Below, one piece after another: positions 19,078 to 27,495 of a stretch of DNA of 64,000 bases. The stretch is from Microbacterium sp. LWS13-1.2 (GTDB lineage Bacteria; Actinomycetota; Actinomycetes; Actinomycetales; Microbacteriaceae): contig NZ_CP151632.1 of NCBI RefSeq assembly GCF_040144835.1, forward strand, positions 4,092,001-4,156,000, in the 5' to 3' direction. Both the position numbers and the translations under genes were made by a program. The notes beneath the pieces were generated by a model. It was not told the origin of the DNA and ran no database searches. It saw only the letters and a list, made by a program, of their open reading frames with translations. How positions within the stretch are numbered: the stretch's first letter is position 1; each line of letters starts with the position of its first letter.

Positions 19078-20310
19078 GTGCCCTCCTCGGACCTGACGAC
19101 CTCCTCCCTGTCGAAGAAGGCCGCGATGTGGGCGCTCCTGTCGCTCGCCGTCGGCAGCTTCGGCATCGGCATGACCGAGTTCGTGGTGATGGGCCTCCTG
19201 CCGAACATCGCGGAGGATCTGCTGCCGTCGCTGTGGGCCACGCGCTCCGAAGATGCGATCGCGCAGGCCGGCTGGCTCATCTCGCTCTACGCGCTGGGCG
19301 TGGTCGTCGGTGCTCCGACCATCGCCGGCGCGGTGGCGAAGTATCCGCGCCAGCGGGTCATGATCGGGCTCGCCCTGGCGCTCACCGTCTTCAACGCGCT
19401 CACGTTCCTCGCCCCGACGTTCGAGTGGGTCGCTGCATCCCGGTTCCTCGCGGGGCTCCCGCACGGCGCGTACTTCGGCATCGGCGCGCTCGTGGCCGCC
19501 GACGTGCTCGGCCCGGGCATGCGCGCGAAGGGCGTCGCGTTCGTGCTGACCGGCCTCACCGTTGCGAACGTCGTCGGTGTGCCGCTCGGGACGTACCTCG
19601 GGCAGCAGGTGGGCTGGCGTGCCGCGTTCATGGTGGTGGCGGCCATCTTCGCCGCCGCGACGATCCTCATCGCGTTCTTCGTGCCCGAGCGGCCGGGGGA
19701 TCCGAGCCGCACGATGCGTGCCGAGCTCAAGGTCTTCCGCATCGGGCAGGTGTGGCTCGCGCTCGGTGTCGGTGCGATCGGCTTCGGCGGCTTCTTCGCG
19801 GTCTATAGCTACATCGCCCCGCTGGTGACGGAGGTCGCGGGCTCGCCCGAGTGGGTCGTGCCCATCGTGCTCGTCGTCATGGGCCTCGGCATGACCGTCG
19901 GAAACCTCGTCGGCGGGCACCTCGCCGACGTCGACCTCAAGCGCACGCTCATCGGCGGGCTGATCGGGGTCGCCGTCGTGCTCGCGCTCCTCGCCGTCAC
20001 GGCGGAGTGGATCTGGGCGCTGGGCTTCTTCGTGTTCGCGACAGGCTTCGTCGCGTCGGCGCTCAGTCCCACGATCCAGACGCGCCTGATGGACGTCGCA
20101 CAGGACAACCAGTCGATCGCCGCGGCGCTCAACCACTCCGCCCTCAACATCGGCAACAGCCTGGGCGCGTTCCTCGGCGGCGTCGTGATCGCGGCGGGCT
20201 GGGGCTTCCTCGCGCCCGCGTGGGTCGGCGTGGCGCTCGCCGGCGCCGGTCTCGTGCTCGCTGTGGCGAGCATTGCGGCCGAGCGTCGCCGCGTGCTCGT
20301 CGCGGTGTGA
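19078..20310 (+). CDS. MFS transporter, DHA1 drug/sugar efflux type (AraJ/Cml-like)
   Basis: A 410-residue, 12-helix major facilitator transporter. GIGMTEFVVMGLLPNIAEDL near residue 25 is the opening motif of the AraJ/NepI/chloramphenicol-exporter branch, and RFLAGLPHGAYFGIGALVAA near 122 is its helix-4/5 motif. GTG 19078 is chosen over GTG 19075 because TAGCGT (19066-19071) is six bases before it. Export of small metabolites or antibiotics is the family-level expectation; the substrate is unknown. The last codons are part of a 28-bp tandem duplication. Confidence 0.88.
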   Translation: MPSSDLTTSSLSKKAAMWALLSLAVGSFGIGMTEFVVMGLLPNIAEDLLPSLWATRSEDAIAQAGWLISLYALGVVVGAPTIAGAVAKYPRQRVMIGLALALTVFNALTFLAPTFEWVAASRFLAGLPHGAYFGIGALVAADVLGPGMRAKGVAFVLTGLTVANVVGVPLGTYLGQQVGWRAAFMVVAAIFAAATILIAFFVPERPGDPSRTMRAELKVFRIGQVWLALGVGAIGFGGFFAVYSYIAPLVTEVAGSPEWVVPIVLVVMGLGMTVGNLVGGHLADVDLKRTLIGGLIGVAVVLALLAVTAEWIWALGFFVFATGFVASALSPTIQTRLMDVAQDNQSIAAALNHSALNIGNSLGAFLGGVVIAAGWGFLAPAWVGVALAGAGLVLAVASIAAERRRVLVAV

Positions 20311-20336
20311 GCGTCGCAGCGTGCTCGTCGCGGCGA
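20281..20336. repeat. 28-bp tandem duplication across MFS stop codon
   Basis: Positions 20281-20308 and 20309-20336 are two 28-base copies with three mismatches, starting GAGCGTCGC. The stop codon of the MFS gene (20308-20310) lies exactly at the junction, so the second copy is untranslated. Confidence 0.8.
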
Positions 20337-20412
20337 GACCGCGGCGTCCGGCATCCGCTCAGCCGCACTCCGGGGCCGTGGACGCGGTTCGGGCGCTGGG
20401 TAGAGTGAGCGG

Positions 20413-21168
20413 ATGCCGGAGCCCACGCCCGCCGACCGTGCGCTGCAGGCGCTGAGCGACTCGATCGGCGGCGCGCGGAGTCGTCGTCCCGAGGACGCCA
20501 ACGACCCGTCGGTCCCCGTGGCGGCGACCGTCGTCCTCCTGCGCGACACAGCCGACGGGCTCGAGGCACTGATGATCGAGCGGCCCGACCGCGGCTCGTT
20601 CGCCGGCGCGTGGGTGTTCCCGGGCGGCAAGCTCGAGGCCGCAGACCGCCGCGTCGCCGACGAGCCGGAGGAAGAGGTCGCCCGCACCGCGGGCGTGCGC
20701 GAGACGCGTGAGGAGACGGCGCTCGCTCTCGATCCGGACGCCCTCGTGACCCTGTCGTGCTGGGACCCGCCGCCCGGACTCGCGCTGCGGATCCGCACGT
20801 GGTTCTTCGTCGCACCGGCTGCCGCGGGCGTGCTCGCGCTCTCGGCCGACGAGGCGGTCGCGGCCGAGTGGCTGCGTCCGGCCGACGCGCTGGCACGGCA
20901 TGGCCGCGGGGAGTTCACGCTGTACCCGCCGACCTGGGTGACGCTGCACGGCCTGGCCGGCCACGCCGACACCGCGTCCGTCATCGGCGCCGCGCGACTG
21001 GGCGGCGTGCACCACTTCGAGACGGTGGCACGCCGGGGCGGCGACGGACCGATGCTGGTCTGGCGGGGCGACGACGAATGGGATCCGGATGCCGCAGCCG
21101 CGGCATCCGGATCCCGTCATCGCCTGGAGATCGGCGCTCTCCCGTGGCGCTACGAGCGCACGGGCTGA
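20413..21168 (+). CDS. Nudix hydrolase with extended Nudix box
   Basis: A 251-residue pyrophosphohydrolase. WVFPGGKLEAADRR and GVRETREETAL (about residues 74-108) form a Nudix box with an insertion between the GG half and the REtrEEtG half, as in the NUDT19/CoA-pyrophosphatase-like branch. ATG 20413 follows TAGAGT (20401-20406) by six bases. The substrate cannot be assigned; nucleoside diphosphate derivatives or CoA are possible. The stop is eight bases from the convergent peroxidase stop. Confidence 0.88.
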   Translation: MPEPTPADRALQALSDSIGGARSRRPEDANDPSVPVAATVVLLRDTADGLEALMIERPDRGSFAGAWVFPGGKLEAADRRVADEPEEEVARTAGVRETREETALALDPDALVTLSCWDPPPGLALRIRTWFFVAPAAAGVLALSADEAVAAEWLRPADALARHGRGEFTLYPPTWVTLHGLAGHADTASVIGAARLGGVHHFETVARRGGDGPMLVWRGDDEWDPDAAAAASGSRHRLEIGALPWRYERTG

Positions 21169-21175
21169 GCCGGCC

Positions 21176-22831
21176 TCAGGCGCCGATCACATCGGCGACG
21201 CGCACCAGGTCCGCGAACGTGAACGCGCCGGGGGCTGCCCCGAGCGTCGGGATGAACGAGACGTTCAGCATCGACAGCGCGTCCCGGCGCAGCAGCGTGA
21301 CGAACGTATCGGCCACGATCTTCGCCCCGAGCGGTCCGAGGTGCTCTCCGGCAGTCGTCACCATCGCCTCGCGCAGCACGTAGTACCAGAGCGGCGTCTT
21401 CTCGAGGAGGAGGCCGTCCTGCTGCTCGAGGACCGCGATCTCGTCGGCGGGAAGACCGTCGGTGAGCTGGGCGGCGGTGAGCACGGGCACGCCGAGCGCC
21501 GCCGCCGTCGCCTGTCCGCTCGGCAGGCCGAGGACGAGGCCGCGCAGCAGGTTGCGCGTCGCGAGGATGCTCATGAGCGCGTTGGTGCCCGACCCGTCGA
21601 GGTCCTCGAGCGCGCTCGCCAGCACGCTGTCGATCTTGCGTGCGCTGTTGAACACGGGGACGGCGAAGCCGATCTCGAAGAACGCGTTGAAGTCGACGAC
21701 CCAGTTCGAGCGCACCGGCAGGTGCGGTTCGTGGATGAAGGCGAAGACGTCCGACATCGGCTTGTTGCGCAGTTCGAAGTTGAGCCAGTACTCGTCGCGG
21801 ATCATGCTGTGCCCGAACCGGTAGGCGGCGACCGAGAACTCCACCGGCATCTGGAACCTGCTGTTCGGCTTCGCCTTCACGTTCGCCAGCGCGTCGTCGA
21901 CCGCCGCCTGACCGCAGATGCGCGGCAGGAAGTCGTGCACGACCGCCCACTGATAGTGCAGCGTCGCCTGTCGCTTCGCCTCGACGAAGATGTCGCCGGT
22001 GAAGCCCGACGCGATCAGCTGGTCGACGATGGCGTTGTGCAAGCGGAGCATCGCGTGGTGCAGCTGCGACACGATGAGGTTCTCGTTGTTGCGCGGGTCA
22101 CCGATGATCGCCGTGAGCGCCGAGGTGCGCGGCACGTCGAAATCGGTGTGCGCCACCATTCCGCCGCCGCCCGCGGCGCCGCCGGCGCCCCCGAGACCGC
22201 TGGGAAGGTTGGTGCCGAGCAGCATGCGGAACGCGGATGCCGGTTCTCCCGGTGCGGGCGCGGCGTAGAGGAACGCGTCCACCGCCGGACCCCTGCCGTA
22301 GACGCTGTCGAGATCGAGCATCGGCGAGCGCATGTTGTTGATGATCGTCGCGTCGACGAGAGCCGGTGAATCGAGCGCAGAGGACACGTCGAGGGTGATG
22401 TCGTGGTCGACGAACTGCCCGACGTAGGTGTAGCCGGCCGGCGTCGCCGAGTCGGCCGCGGTCTCGCGGCCGCTGTTGGCCATGAGGTTGCCGAGCTGGC
22501 TCAGCAGGTCTCGTGTCGCGTCGTCGAGCGGCAGTCGGCTGGCCGCGCGCACCTTGGCCTTCGTCAGGTACCCGAACTTGTCGGCGTCCGACGCGAAGAC
22601 GTCGTGCGCCGGAAAGTACCCGAGCGAGAACTTGGCGCCGTGGAAGCGTCCGTGCTCCGGTCGTACCGCCTCCAGTGAGGACCGGATGTCGACGGGGAGC
22701 CGCGGCGCCTGCCGCTTCTCACCGGGCGACCTCTCGCGGGTGCCGTTCAGGCCCAGCTGCTCGCGCAGGAAGGGCTGCGCGGCGAATGCGTCTTCGGGCG
22801 ACTCGGCACCCGATCTGGTATCAGTGCTCAT
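21176..22831 (-). CDS. Haem peroxidase, animal-peroxidase (peroxinectin-like) family
   Basis: A 551-residue peroxidase of the animal haem-peroxidase superfamily. GQFVDHDITLDVS places the distal histidine at H143; R247 in GDPRNNEN is the distal arginine; H341 in YRFGHSMIRDEY is the proximal haem ligand. No signal peptide is visible, so it is cytoplasmic or exported by another route. A Gly/Ala-rich loop lies at about 212-226. The start at 22831 has a strong AAGGAGGG ribosome-binding site. Bacterial members oxidise halides or organic substrates with H2O2; the natural substrate here is unknown. Confidence 0.88.
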   Translation of the reverse strand: MSTDTRSGAESPEDAFAAQPFLREQLGLNGTRERSPGEKRQAPRLPVDIRSSLEAVRPEHGRFHGAKFSLGYFPAHDVFASDADKFGYLTKAKVRAASRLPLDDATRDLLSQLGNLMANSGRETAADSATPAGYTYVGQFVDHDITLDVSSALDSPALVDATIINNMRSPMLDLDSVYGRGPAVDAFLYAAPAPGEPASAFRMLLGTNLPSGLGGAGGAAGGGGMVAHTDFDVPRTSALTAIIGDPRNNENLIVSQLHHAMLRLHNAIVDQLIASGFTGDIFVEAKRQATLHYQWAVVHDFLPRICGQAAVDDALANVKAKPNSRFQMPVEFSVAAYRFGHSMIRDEYWLNFELRNKPMSDVFAFIHEPHLPVRSNWVVDFNAFFEIGFAVPVFNSARKIDSVLASALEDLDGSGTNALMSILATRNLLRGLVLGLPSGQATAAALGVPVLTAAQLTDGLPADEIAVLEQQDGLLLEKTPLWYYVLREAMVTTAGEHLGPLGAKIVADTFVTLLRRDALSMLNVSFIPTLGAAPGAFTFADLVRVADVIGA

Positions 22832-22900
22832 GATTCCCTCCTTGGGACATTGCCCAGTGGGAGGGGGACACCTACAGCGGTGATACGCCGACGGCGCGAA

Positions 22901-24106
22901 TCAGGACTCGAGCAGTCGCCGCAGGTGCGCACCGACCGCGTGCGTCTCGATGAGGAAGCCGTCGTGGCCGAAGTCGCTCGAGAGCACGACGGCGCGGTCG
23001 CCGTCGAGGGTGCGGCGGATGCCGCGCGCGATGCGGTGCTGCCCGTCGATCGGGAACAGCCGGTCGCTGTCGATGCCGAGCACGAGCGCGGTGGCGGTGA
23101 CGAGGGCGAGGGCGTCCTCGACCCCGCCGCGGTCGCGGCCGACGTCGTGGGAGTTCATCGCCTCGACGAGCGTGATGTACGAGTTCGCGTCGAAGCGCCG
23201 CGTGAACTTGTTGCCGTGGAAATCGAGGTACGACTCGACGGCGAAGCGTCCGCCGTGGCCGAGCGGGCTCACGCCGGACTGCCAACTGCGCTGGAACCGC
23301 TGATTGAGCTCGGTGGGGGAGCGGTAGTTCAGGAGGGCCATGCGGCGGGCGAGCGCGAGTCCGCGGTTGGGGCCGTCGCCGTCGCCCGCGTCGTAGTACT
23401 CGCCGCCCAGGAAGCGCGGGTCGATGCGGATGGCCTCCTGCTGCACCGAGTTGAGCGCGATCTGGTCAGCGGTGTTGACCGGCGGCGACGACAGGATGCC
23501 GACGCGTGCCACGCGATCGGGCAGCATCACCGCCCACTCGAGCGCGTGCATGCCGCCCATGGACCCGCCGACGACGGCCGCCCAGACGTCGATGCCGAGC
23601 GCGTCGGCGAGGCGCACCTGCGCCGCGACCTGGTCGCGGATCGTGAGGTACGGGAATCGCGAGGCCCACTCGTAGCCGTCCGGGCCGATGGATGCCGGAC
23701 CCGTCGAGCCCTGGCAGCCGCCGAGCATGTTCGGTGCGATGACGAACCAGCGGTCGGTGTCGATGGGGGCGCCGGGGCCGACGATGTCGTCCCACCAGCC
23801 GGAGGTCGGATGCCCCGCGCCGGCCGGTCCGCGCAGGTGGCTGTCGCCGGTGAGGGCGTGCAGCACGAGCACGGCGTTGTCGCGCGCGGCGTTGAGCTCG
23901 CCCCACGTCTCGTAGGCGAGGCGGTAGGCGGGAAGCTCGCGACCGCCCTCGGTGCGGAACGAGCCGAAGGCGGCGAAGTGGCGGTCGCCGACGGGGTCGC
24001 CGTCACGCCACGCGCCCGTCGCCGGCGGTCGCCCCAGCAGCAGCCGGGCGTCGGCCTCCGTCACCGGCGCGCTCGGCACCGTGTCTTCGGAGGTCTGCCA
24101 GTCCAA
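22901..24106 (-). CDS. metX: Homoserine O-acetyltransferase, start codon supplied by integrated element
   Basis: A 401-residue alpha/beta-hydrolase-fold enzyme that acetylates homoserine in methionine synthesis. The nucleophile is S182 in GGSMGGMHALEW, with the late Asp (GIDSDRLFP) and His (GHDGFLIE) completing the triad; NMLGGCQGSTGP at about 126-137 is typical MetX. It starts with TTG at 24106. The same first six codons, with an ATG, occur at 35698-35681 beside the serine integrase, so the element inserted in the start region and replaced ATG and promoter. GAGAG six bases upstream may act as the new ribosome-binding site. MetY, the next enzyme, is at 36098. Confidence 0.95.
   Translation of the reverse strand: MDWQTSEDTVPSAPVTEADARLLLGRPPATGAWRDGDPVGDRHFAAFGSFRTEGGRELPAYRLAYETWGELNAARDNAVLVLHALTGDSHLRGPAGAGHPTSGWWDDIVGPGAPIDTDRWFVIAPNMLGGCQGSTGPASIGPDGYEWASRFPYLTIRDQVAAQVRLADALGIDVWAAVVGGSMGGMHALEWAVMLPDRVARVGILSSPPVNTADQIALNSVQQEAIRIDPRFLGGEYYDAGDGDGPNRGLALARRMALLNYRSPTELNQRFQRSWQSGVSPLGHGGRFAVESYLDFHGNKFTRRFDANSYITLVEAMNSHDVGRDRGGVEDALALVTATALVLGIDSDRLFPIDGQHRIARGIRRTLDGDRAVVLSSDFGHDGFLIETHAVGAHLRRLLES
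24089..24105. other. attL core (17-bp direct repeat, left element junction)
   Basis: GGAGGTCTGCCAGTCCA at 24089-24105 is repeated exactly at 35681-35697. It lies in metX codons 1-6. Left of it is metX coding sequence; right of it is element DNA. The two copies bound a segment whose right end carries a large serine integrase, as expected for attL and attR. Confidence 0.85.
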
Positions 24107-24316
24107 TTGACACTCTCGTTTCGGAGGTAGTTGCGTTTACACGAGGGTATCCGGCGCGGCGCGGGCGATGGCCGGTGTTACGGCGGGTGAAATGCTGGCG
24201 CCGTCGCACAAGTCGACTTGCGCGAGTCGACGTACGATTTGCCGTCAGACCTGGGGTTTCACGCGTGCTACGCTCGCCGAGGTGGCGCTCGCTGGGAGCG
24301 CCGAGAGAGGGTCGAA
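24107..24316. other. Left-end control region of the element
   Basis: These 210 bases hold no gene. They contain AAGTCGACTT (24210-24219, perfect palindrome) followed by a second GAGTCGAC at 24224-24231, and TACGCT at 24269-24274, a plausible -10 for the gene at 24317. On the minus strand the same region is now the only upstream DNA of metX; it has GAGAG six bases before the TTG and no strong promoter that I can identify. Confidence 0.5.
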
Positions 24317-24580
24317 ATGACCAACGATGTTCGGGTCCTTGCCGAGATGATCGAGCGGCACGGGGCGCCGGTGGTGGAGACGGCAGGATGGCGCCTGGCC
24401 GCCAGGGTCGACGAGACGCTCGCCGAGACCGTGGAGGGCGTCCTCGCCGCTGAGGGCGCTTGGGGGCTCGTCGACCTCGTGTTGGTCGGTTCGGCGCTTG
24501 GCGGGCTCGGAGAGGCGCACGTAGCGCGTCTCGTGAGCCTTGTGGAGGCGCGAGTGAACCGGCACGCGCTGGCGGCGTGA
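24317..24580 (+). CDS. Hypothetical 87-residue element protein
   Basis: The first rightward gene of the element. ATG 24317 follows GAGAGAGGG at ribosome-binding distance. The protein is predicted to be mostly helical and acidic, with no cysteine, no membrane segment and no motif I recognise. A bulged hairpin terminator follows (24633-24658). Its position directly inside attL, on the opposite strand from the morphogenesis-like genes, suggests a regulator or cargo gene. No function is assigned. Confidence 0.6.
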   Translation: MTNDVRVLAEMIERHGAPVVETAGWRLAARVDETLAETVEGVLAAEGAWGLVDLVLVGSALGGLGEAHVARLVSLVEARVNRHALAA

Positions 24581-24632
24581 GGACCGACCGGAGCTAGGTC
24601 TAGTAGCTCCGGGCGGCCTGTCGCCCAGGATA

Positions 24633-24658
24633 GGGCCCTCGGCATGATGCCGGGGCCC
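24633..24658 (+). terminator. Hairpin terminator
   Basis: GGGCCCTCGGCAT (24633-24645) and ATGCCGGGGCCC (24647-24658) pair with one bulged base and are followed by TT. It ends the transcript of the 24317 gene. Confidence 0.75.
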
Positions 24659-24701
24659 TTGTCGCGTGCTGCGCGTCGGCGGCTGGCGATACGGTCCTGT
24701 C

Positions 24702-25163
24702 ATGAGGACTCTTGTGGCGGACGCCGCCGACGTGATGACGGTGGGCGACTGGATCCAGGTGGGCGTCGGCGTCGTGGCGTTGGTGGCCGCCATTGTTGCG
24801 CTCGCGGTTGGGTTGATCGACCGCCGGACGCAACTCCACATCGCGCGCCGCTCGCTGGAGCACGACCGCTTGAAGCTGGAGCTTGAGTACGCCGTGAGGC
24901 TCGCCACCAACAACAACCGGGGCGGGTCGACGGATCCCCTGGAGCGAGCACAGCTCGGCGCCGAAGCTCTCGCACTCACGACGGTCGTGGGTCCTCGTTG
25001 GGTGCCGCGCCAGTGGGAGCGAGTGACCAATGGCAAGACGCTGGAGGAGATGGCCGCCAAGCTCGACGCGCCGGAGGACGAGATTCCGCGCTGGGTCAAG
25101 GACAAGAACGAGACCGGGCTGGCGATTCGGGCAATTCTCGCCGAGCTGTACAAGGAGAAGTAG
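24702..25163 (+). CDS. Hypothetical membrane-anchored element protein
   Basis: A 153-residue protein with one predicted membrane helix at about 17-38 (IQVGVGVVALVAAIVALAVG) followed by a basic stop-transfer and a coiled-coil-like stretch (RRSLEHDRLKLELEYAVRL). The C-terminal half is a charged, soluble domain. ATG 24702 lies six bases after TACGGT (24690-24695), so the message is leaderless and can be expressed by itself from the integrated element. Two flanking terminators isolate it. This single-gene, opposite-strand layout is typical of lysogeny-expressed cargo such as superinfection exclusion; that role is inference. Confidence 0.7.
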   Translation: MRTLVADAADVMTVGDWIQVGVGVVALVAAIVALAVGLIDRRTQLHIARRSLEHDRLKLELEYAVRLATNNNRGGSTDPLERAQLGAEALALTTVVGPRWVPRQWERVTNGKTLEEMAAKLDAPEDEIPRWVKDKNETGLAIRAILAELYKEK

Positions 25164-25176
25164 GCCAGGAACGACG

Positions 25177-25211
25177 AAAGGCCCCCGCTCCTCATGAGGG
25201 CGGGGGCCTTT
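25177..25211. terminator. Bidirectional hairpin terminator
   Basis: Perfect 12-bp arms AAAGGCCCCCGC (25177-25188) and GCGGGGGCCTTT (25200-25211), with A/T ends on both sides, between convergent genes ending at 25163 and 25213. Confidence 0.9.
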
Positions 25212-25212
25212 G

Positions 25213-25602
25213 TCATGCCGCCGAGTAGGGGACGAGGGCGGCGTCGATGTTGCCGGCGGCGCGGCGGAGCGCGATGGTCGCGTGGCGGAGGGCCTCGACG
25301 GCGCCGAGGTAGCCGGCGCGGAGTTGGAGGCGGCGCTCGTCGGTGGCGGTGCGCTCGGTAGGCCGGGGGACGTCATTGGAGCTGGCGGCGACATCGTTTC
25401 GTTCGACGGGTGCGCCGGGTGGCGACTCCCACTGGACGGCGCCGGCGGTGCGGGCGATGTCGACGAGTTCGAGGGCGGCCGAGGCATGTTTGAGGGCGGC
25501 GTCACGGAGGGCGTTGGCGTCGCCGGCGGGGCGTGGGGTGGAGGTCATCGGGTGGGGTCCCTGTGGGTCGGGGGCGGTCGGCGCATGCGGTGATGCATGC
25601 AT
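25213..25602 (-). CDS. Hypothetical element protein
   Basis: A 129-residue protein ending just before a terminator. The first 18 residues are Pro/His-rich and the rest (from an internal ATG at 25548) is helical, with ALRDAALKHASAALELVDIA and AGYLGAVEALRHATIALRRA as two amphipathic segments. ATG 25602 is preferred because CCGGAGG lies 11 bases upstream; 25548 would give 111 residues. It lies last in the leftward block after the 246-residue gene. No known family recognised. Confidence 0.6.
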   Translation of the reverse strand: MHASPHAPTAPDPQGPHPMTSTPRPAGDANALRDAALKHASAALELVDIARTAGAVQWESPPGAPVERNDVAASSNDVPRPTERTATDERRLQLRAGYLGAVEALRHATIALRRAAGNIDAALVPYSAA

Positions 25603-25641
25603 GGAGAGACCGCCTCCGGAGGGCTCGTTGCCCGCCGTCGG

Positions 25642-26382
25642 TCAGAGTTCCGGCGCTGGAACGGCTACGGGCTCGGGCTCGCCGACGAACGCGAGGAACT
25701 CGCGCCCGACGCCGGTGACCTTGGCCCAGGTGGGGTCACCTGGCGTGCGCTGGAGCGCCTCGGGGATGCGGACGAGTCGCTCAGCATCCAGGTCGGCGAC
25801 CCGGCGAGCGACCTGGAATTGCCAGACCTCAGCGGGCACGCGGAATGCTGCGTTGAGCGGGTGATCCGGGCCGGGCGGGACGAGACCGTCGCCGACGTAC
25901 GGGATGCCGTGAGCTTGAAGCCAGGCCTCGGGGTCGTTGAGGTACTGAAGCATCCAGACATGGAGGTCGTCGTAGTCGTTGACGAGCTTGGTGAACCGCT
26001 CGCGCCGGGCGGACGGGAACGCGGCCCACGGTCCGCCATTGGCCACGGCGGCGGCGAGGCGGCGGCGCTTGGCGTGCGATGAGGTCTCGGACGCGACGCG
26101 GGAGGCGCGAGTCATGCTCGCGATGAACTCGTCCGAGGCGATGACGTCCTCGACCGTGAGCGCCTCATCGACGCCCGCGGCGACACGCTCAAGCTCGCGT
26201 GCGACGGCGGCGTTGAAGTCGTGTTGCATCGCCGCCTGCCGAGTCGCGACGGCGTGGCCGAGGACCTCGGCAAGGATCGGGCCGGCGCCGGGGATCATGA
26301 GCGAGAGTGCAATCTTGCCGACCGTGGCGAGTGCATCCTCGGCGGGCTCGTGCGGTGGGACGAGGGAGTCGATGTCGGCCAT
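25642..26382 (-). CDS. Hypothetical element protein with N-terminal hydrophobic helix (possible cargo/defence protein)
   Basis: A 246-residue protein. Residues about 22-41 (GKIALSLMIPGAGPILAEVL) form a hydrophobic helix, followed by a long helical region in which SETSSHAKRRRLAAAVANGG stands out; similar S-x-x-KR-x-x-LA-x-A-x-x-NG stretches occur in helical membrane-associated proteins of defence loci, which is a weak resemblance only. The C-terminal half contains a Trp/Tyr-rich segment (YDDLHVWMLQYLNDPEAWL). ATG 26382 follows CATGAT (26394-26389) by six bases, so it has its own leaderless promoter. Function unknown. Confidence 0.65.
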   Translation of the reverse strand: MADIDSLVPPHEPAEDALATVGKIALSLMIPGAGPILAEVLGHAVATRQAAMQHDFNAAVARELERVAAGVDEALTVEDVIASDEFIASMTRASRVASETSSHAKRRRLAAAVANGGPWAAFPSARRERFTKLVNDYDDLHVWMLQYLNDPEAWLQAHGIPYVGDGLVPPGPDHPLNAAFRVPAEVWQFQVARRVADLDAERLVRIPEALQRTPGDPTWAKVTGVGREFLAFVGEPEPVAVPAPEL

Positions 26383-26449
26383 GGGGACATCATGCCGCGC
26401 GGTCGGCGTCGTGGACGGGCGTGTCACGCCAATAGAGGCAGGATGGCGC

Positions 26450-26662
26450 TCAGAGGAGGCCGTCTCTGCGGTAGCTCTGGACGCGCTCCTCGAACTCCCG
26501 CCGACGCTCGCGCTCGTACGGCGTCTGCAACTCGGGTGTGTTGGTGACGTCGCGGCCGTTGAGATGTGGTCGTTCCCACGGCGGATCCGCGCCGGCGCGT
26601 AGGTAGGTGAGTTCGAGGTCGCGGTTGGGGCGACCGGGCAGAGAGCCGGGGCGCGGGTCCAT
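26450..26662 (-). CDS. Hypothetical 70-residue element protein
   Basis: A small, strongly charged protein (many Arg and Glu), starting at ATG 26662 six bases after minus-strand TACCGT (26674-26669). The C-terminal half YERERRREFEERVQSYRRDG is a predicted charged helix. No cysteines and no membrane segment. A hairpin at 26711-26747 separates it from the next upstream gene. Function unknown. Confidence 0.6.
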   Translation of the reverse strand: MDPRPGSLPGRPNRDLELTYLRAGADPPWERPHLNGRDVTNTPELQTPYERERRREFEERVQSYRRDGLL

Positions 26663-26710
26663 GGCTCGACGGTAGGCCGCGCGGCAGACAGACGCCAGGG
26701 GAACGACGAA

Positions 26711-26747
26711 AGCCCCCAGGACGCCGGGAGAGGCGAGCCTGGGGGCT
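26711..26747 (-). terminator. Hairpin terminator in element
   Basis: AGCCCCCAGG (26711-26720) and CCTGGGGGCT (26738-26747) form a perfect 10-bp stem. The preceding AACGACGAAAG is shared with the terminator at 25171-25180, so these are related phage-style terminators. It ends the leftward transcript that stops at 26820. Confidence 0.8.
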
Positions 26748-26819
26748 GGGGATCAAAACTGGGCGTCGGCGGATGCGGCGCGGTCGGGTGAGACCCCCGC
26801 AACGGCCATCCGCCCGGCG

Positions 26820-27119
26820 TCAGGAGGGGATGATTGCGCCCGGATTCTCGACCGTGTTGTCCGCGGTTACGTCGAGCCGGAAGCGGGGGAGCGAGGCGCC
26901 GACGAGAGCGAAGGAGACTTCGTAGGTGCCGATGGCCAGATCGGCCTCCGCGAGCCCCGTAGCGTCGAGTGTCGCGGTGACGAGGCGGGGCGCGATGGTC
27001 GCCGGCGGTTCTGCATCCGGGAGGTGCGCGGGCTCGACGCGCCGGAACCGCACCGCGCCGCGCATGGCGTCACCCGTGGGGTCGCTGTAGCGGCCCCAGA
27101 CGTGTCCGGAAAGTGGCAT
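26820..27119 (-). CDS. Hypothetical phage-type structural protein (beta-rich)
   Basis: A 99-residue protein starting MPLSGHVWGRYSDPTGDAMR and alternating short predicted strands (VRFRRVEP, PRLVTATLDATG, GTYEVSFALVG, RFRLDVTADNT). This composition resembles small phage head-tail or fibre-associated beta domains, but no specific family is recognised. ATG 27119 is favoured by composition; the frame remains open upstream to 27260. It is followed by a terminator and preceded by the terminase-like pair. Confidence 0.55.
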   Translation of the reverse strand: MPLSGHVWGRYSDPTGDAMRGAVRFRRVEPAHLPDAEPPATIAPRLVTATLDATGLAEADLAIGTYEVSFALVGASLPRFRLDVTADNTVENPGAIIPS

Positions 27120-27150
27120 GAGGTTCCAATCGATGGGAAGGCGAGGACGG

Positions 27151-27495
27151 TCAGAACGGCGCTGGTTCCGAGTCGCCGCGACGTGCCGCGTACGGTTCGC
27201 CGGCCTCAACGTGGACACAGGCGCCGACATCGGTGAAGTAGGGTGCGTCGGCGTGCTCACGGGCCGTGCGGAACACGACGGCAGCGCGCTCCTGGAGAAG
27301 GCGGGCGCGGTCGACCGAGGAGGCCTCGGACGTGGCCGAGGACACCTCAGGATGCTCGCGCACCGCGTCGAGGGCGGCGCGGAGTGGGTGGACGCCGGCG
27401 CCTACGGCGCCCGAGACGTCCAGGGGGGCAAGCGCCGCGATACGCGCGGCCGGACCGGTGTGCCCCGCGCGGCGTTCGGAGGAGGGTGCCCTCAT
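27151..27495 (-). CDS. Hypothetical element protein
   Basis: A 114-residue protein whose ATG (27495) overlaps the stop of the small-terminase-like gene by four bases. The central part is helical (LRAALDAVREHPEVSSATSE, SVDRARLLQERAAVVFRTAR), and the C-terminus is acidic. Tight overlap implies coupled expression and perhaps a complex with its partner. No family recognised. Confidence 0.6.
   Translation of the reverse strand: MRAPSSERRAGHTGPAARIAALAPLDVSGAVGAGVHPLRAALDAVREHPEVSSATSEASSVDRARLLQERAAVVFRTAREHADAPYFTDVGACVHVEAGEPYAARRGDSEPAPF

Noticed and set aside
22832..22900. A regulatory RNA between the peroxidase and metX genes
   Set aside because: The 69-base gap holds the peroxidase ribosome-binding site and short GC-rich repeats, with no convincing stem.
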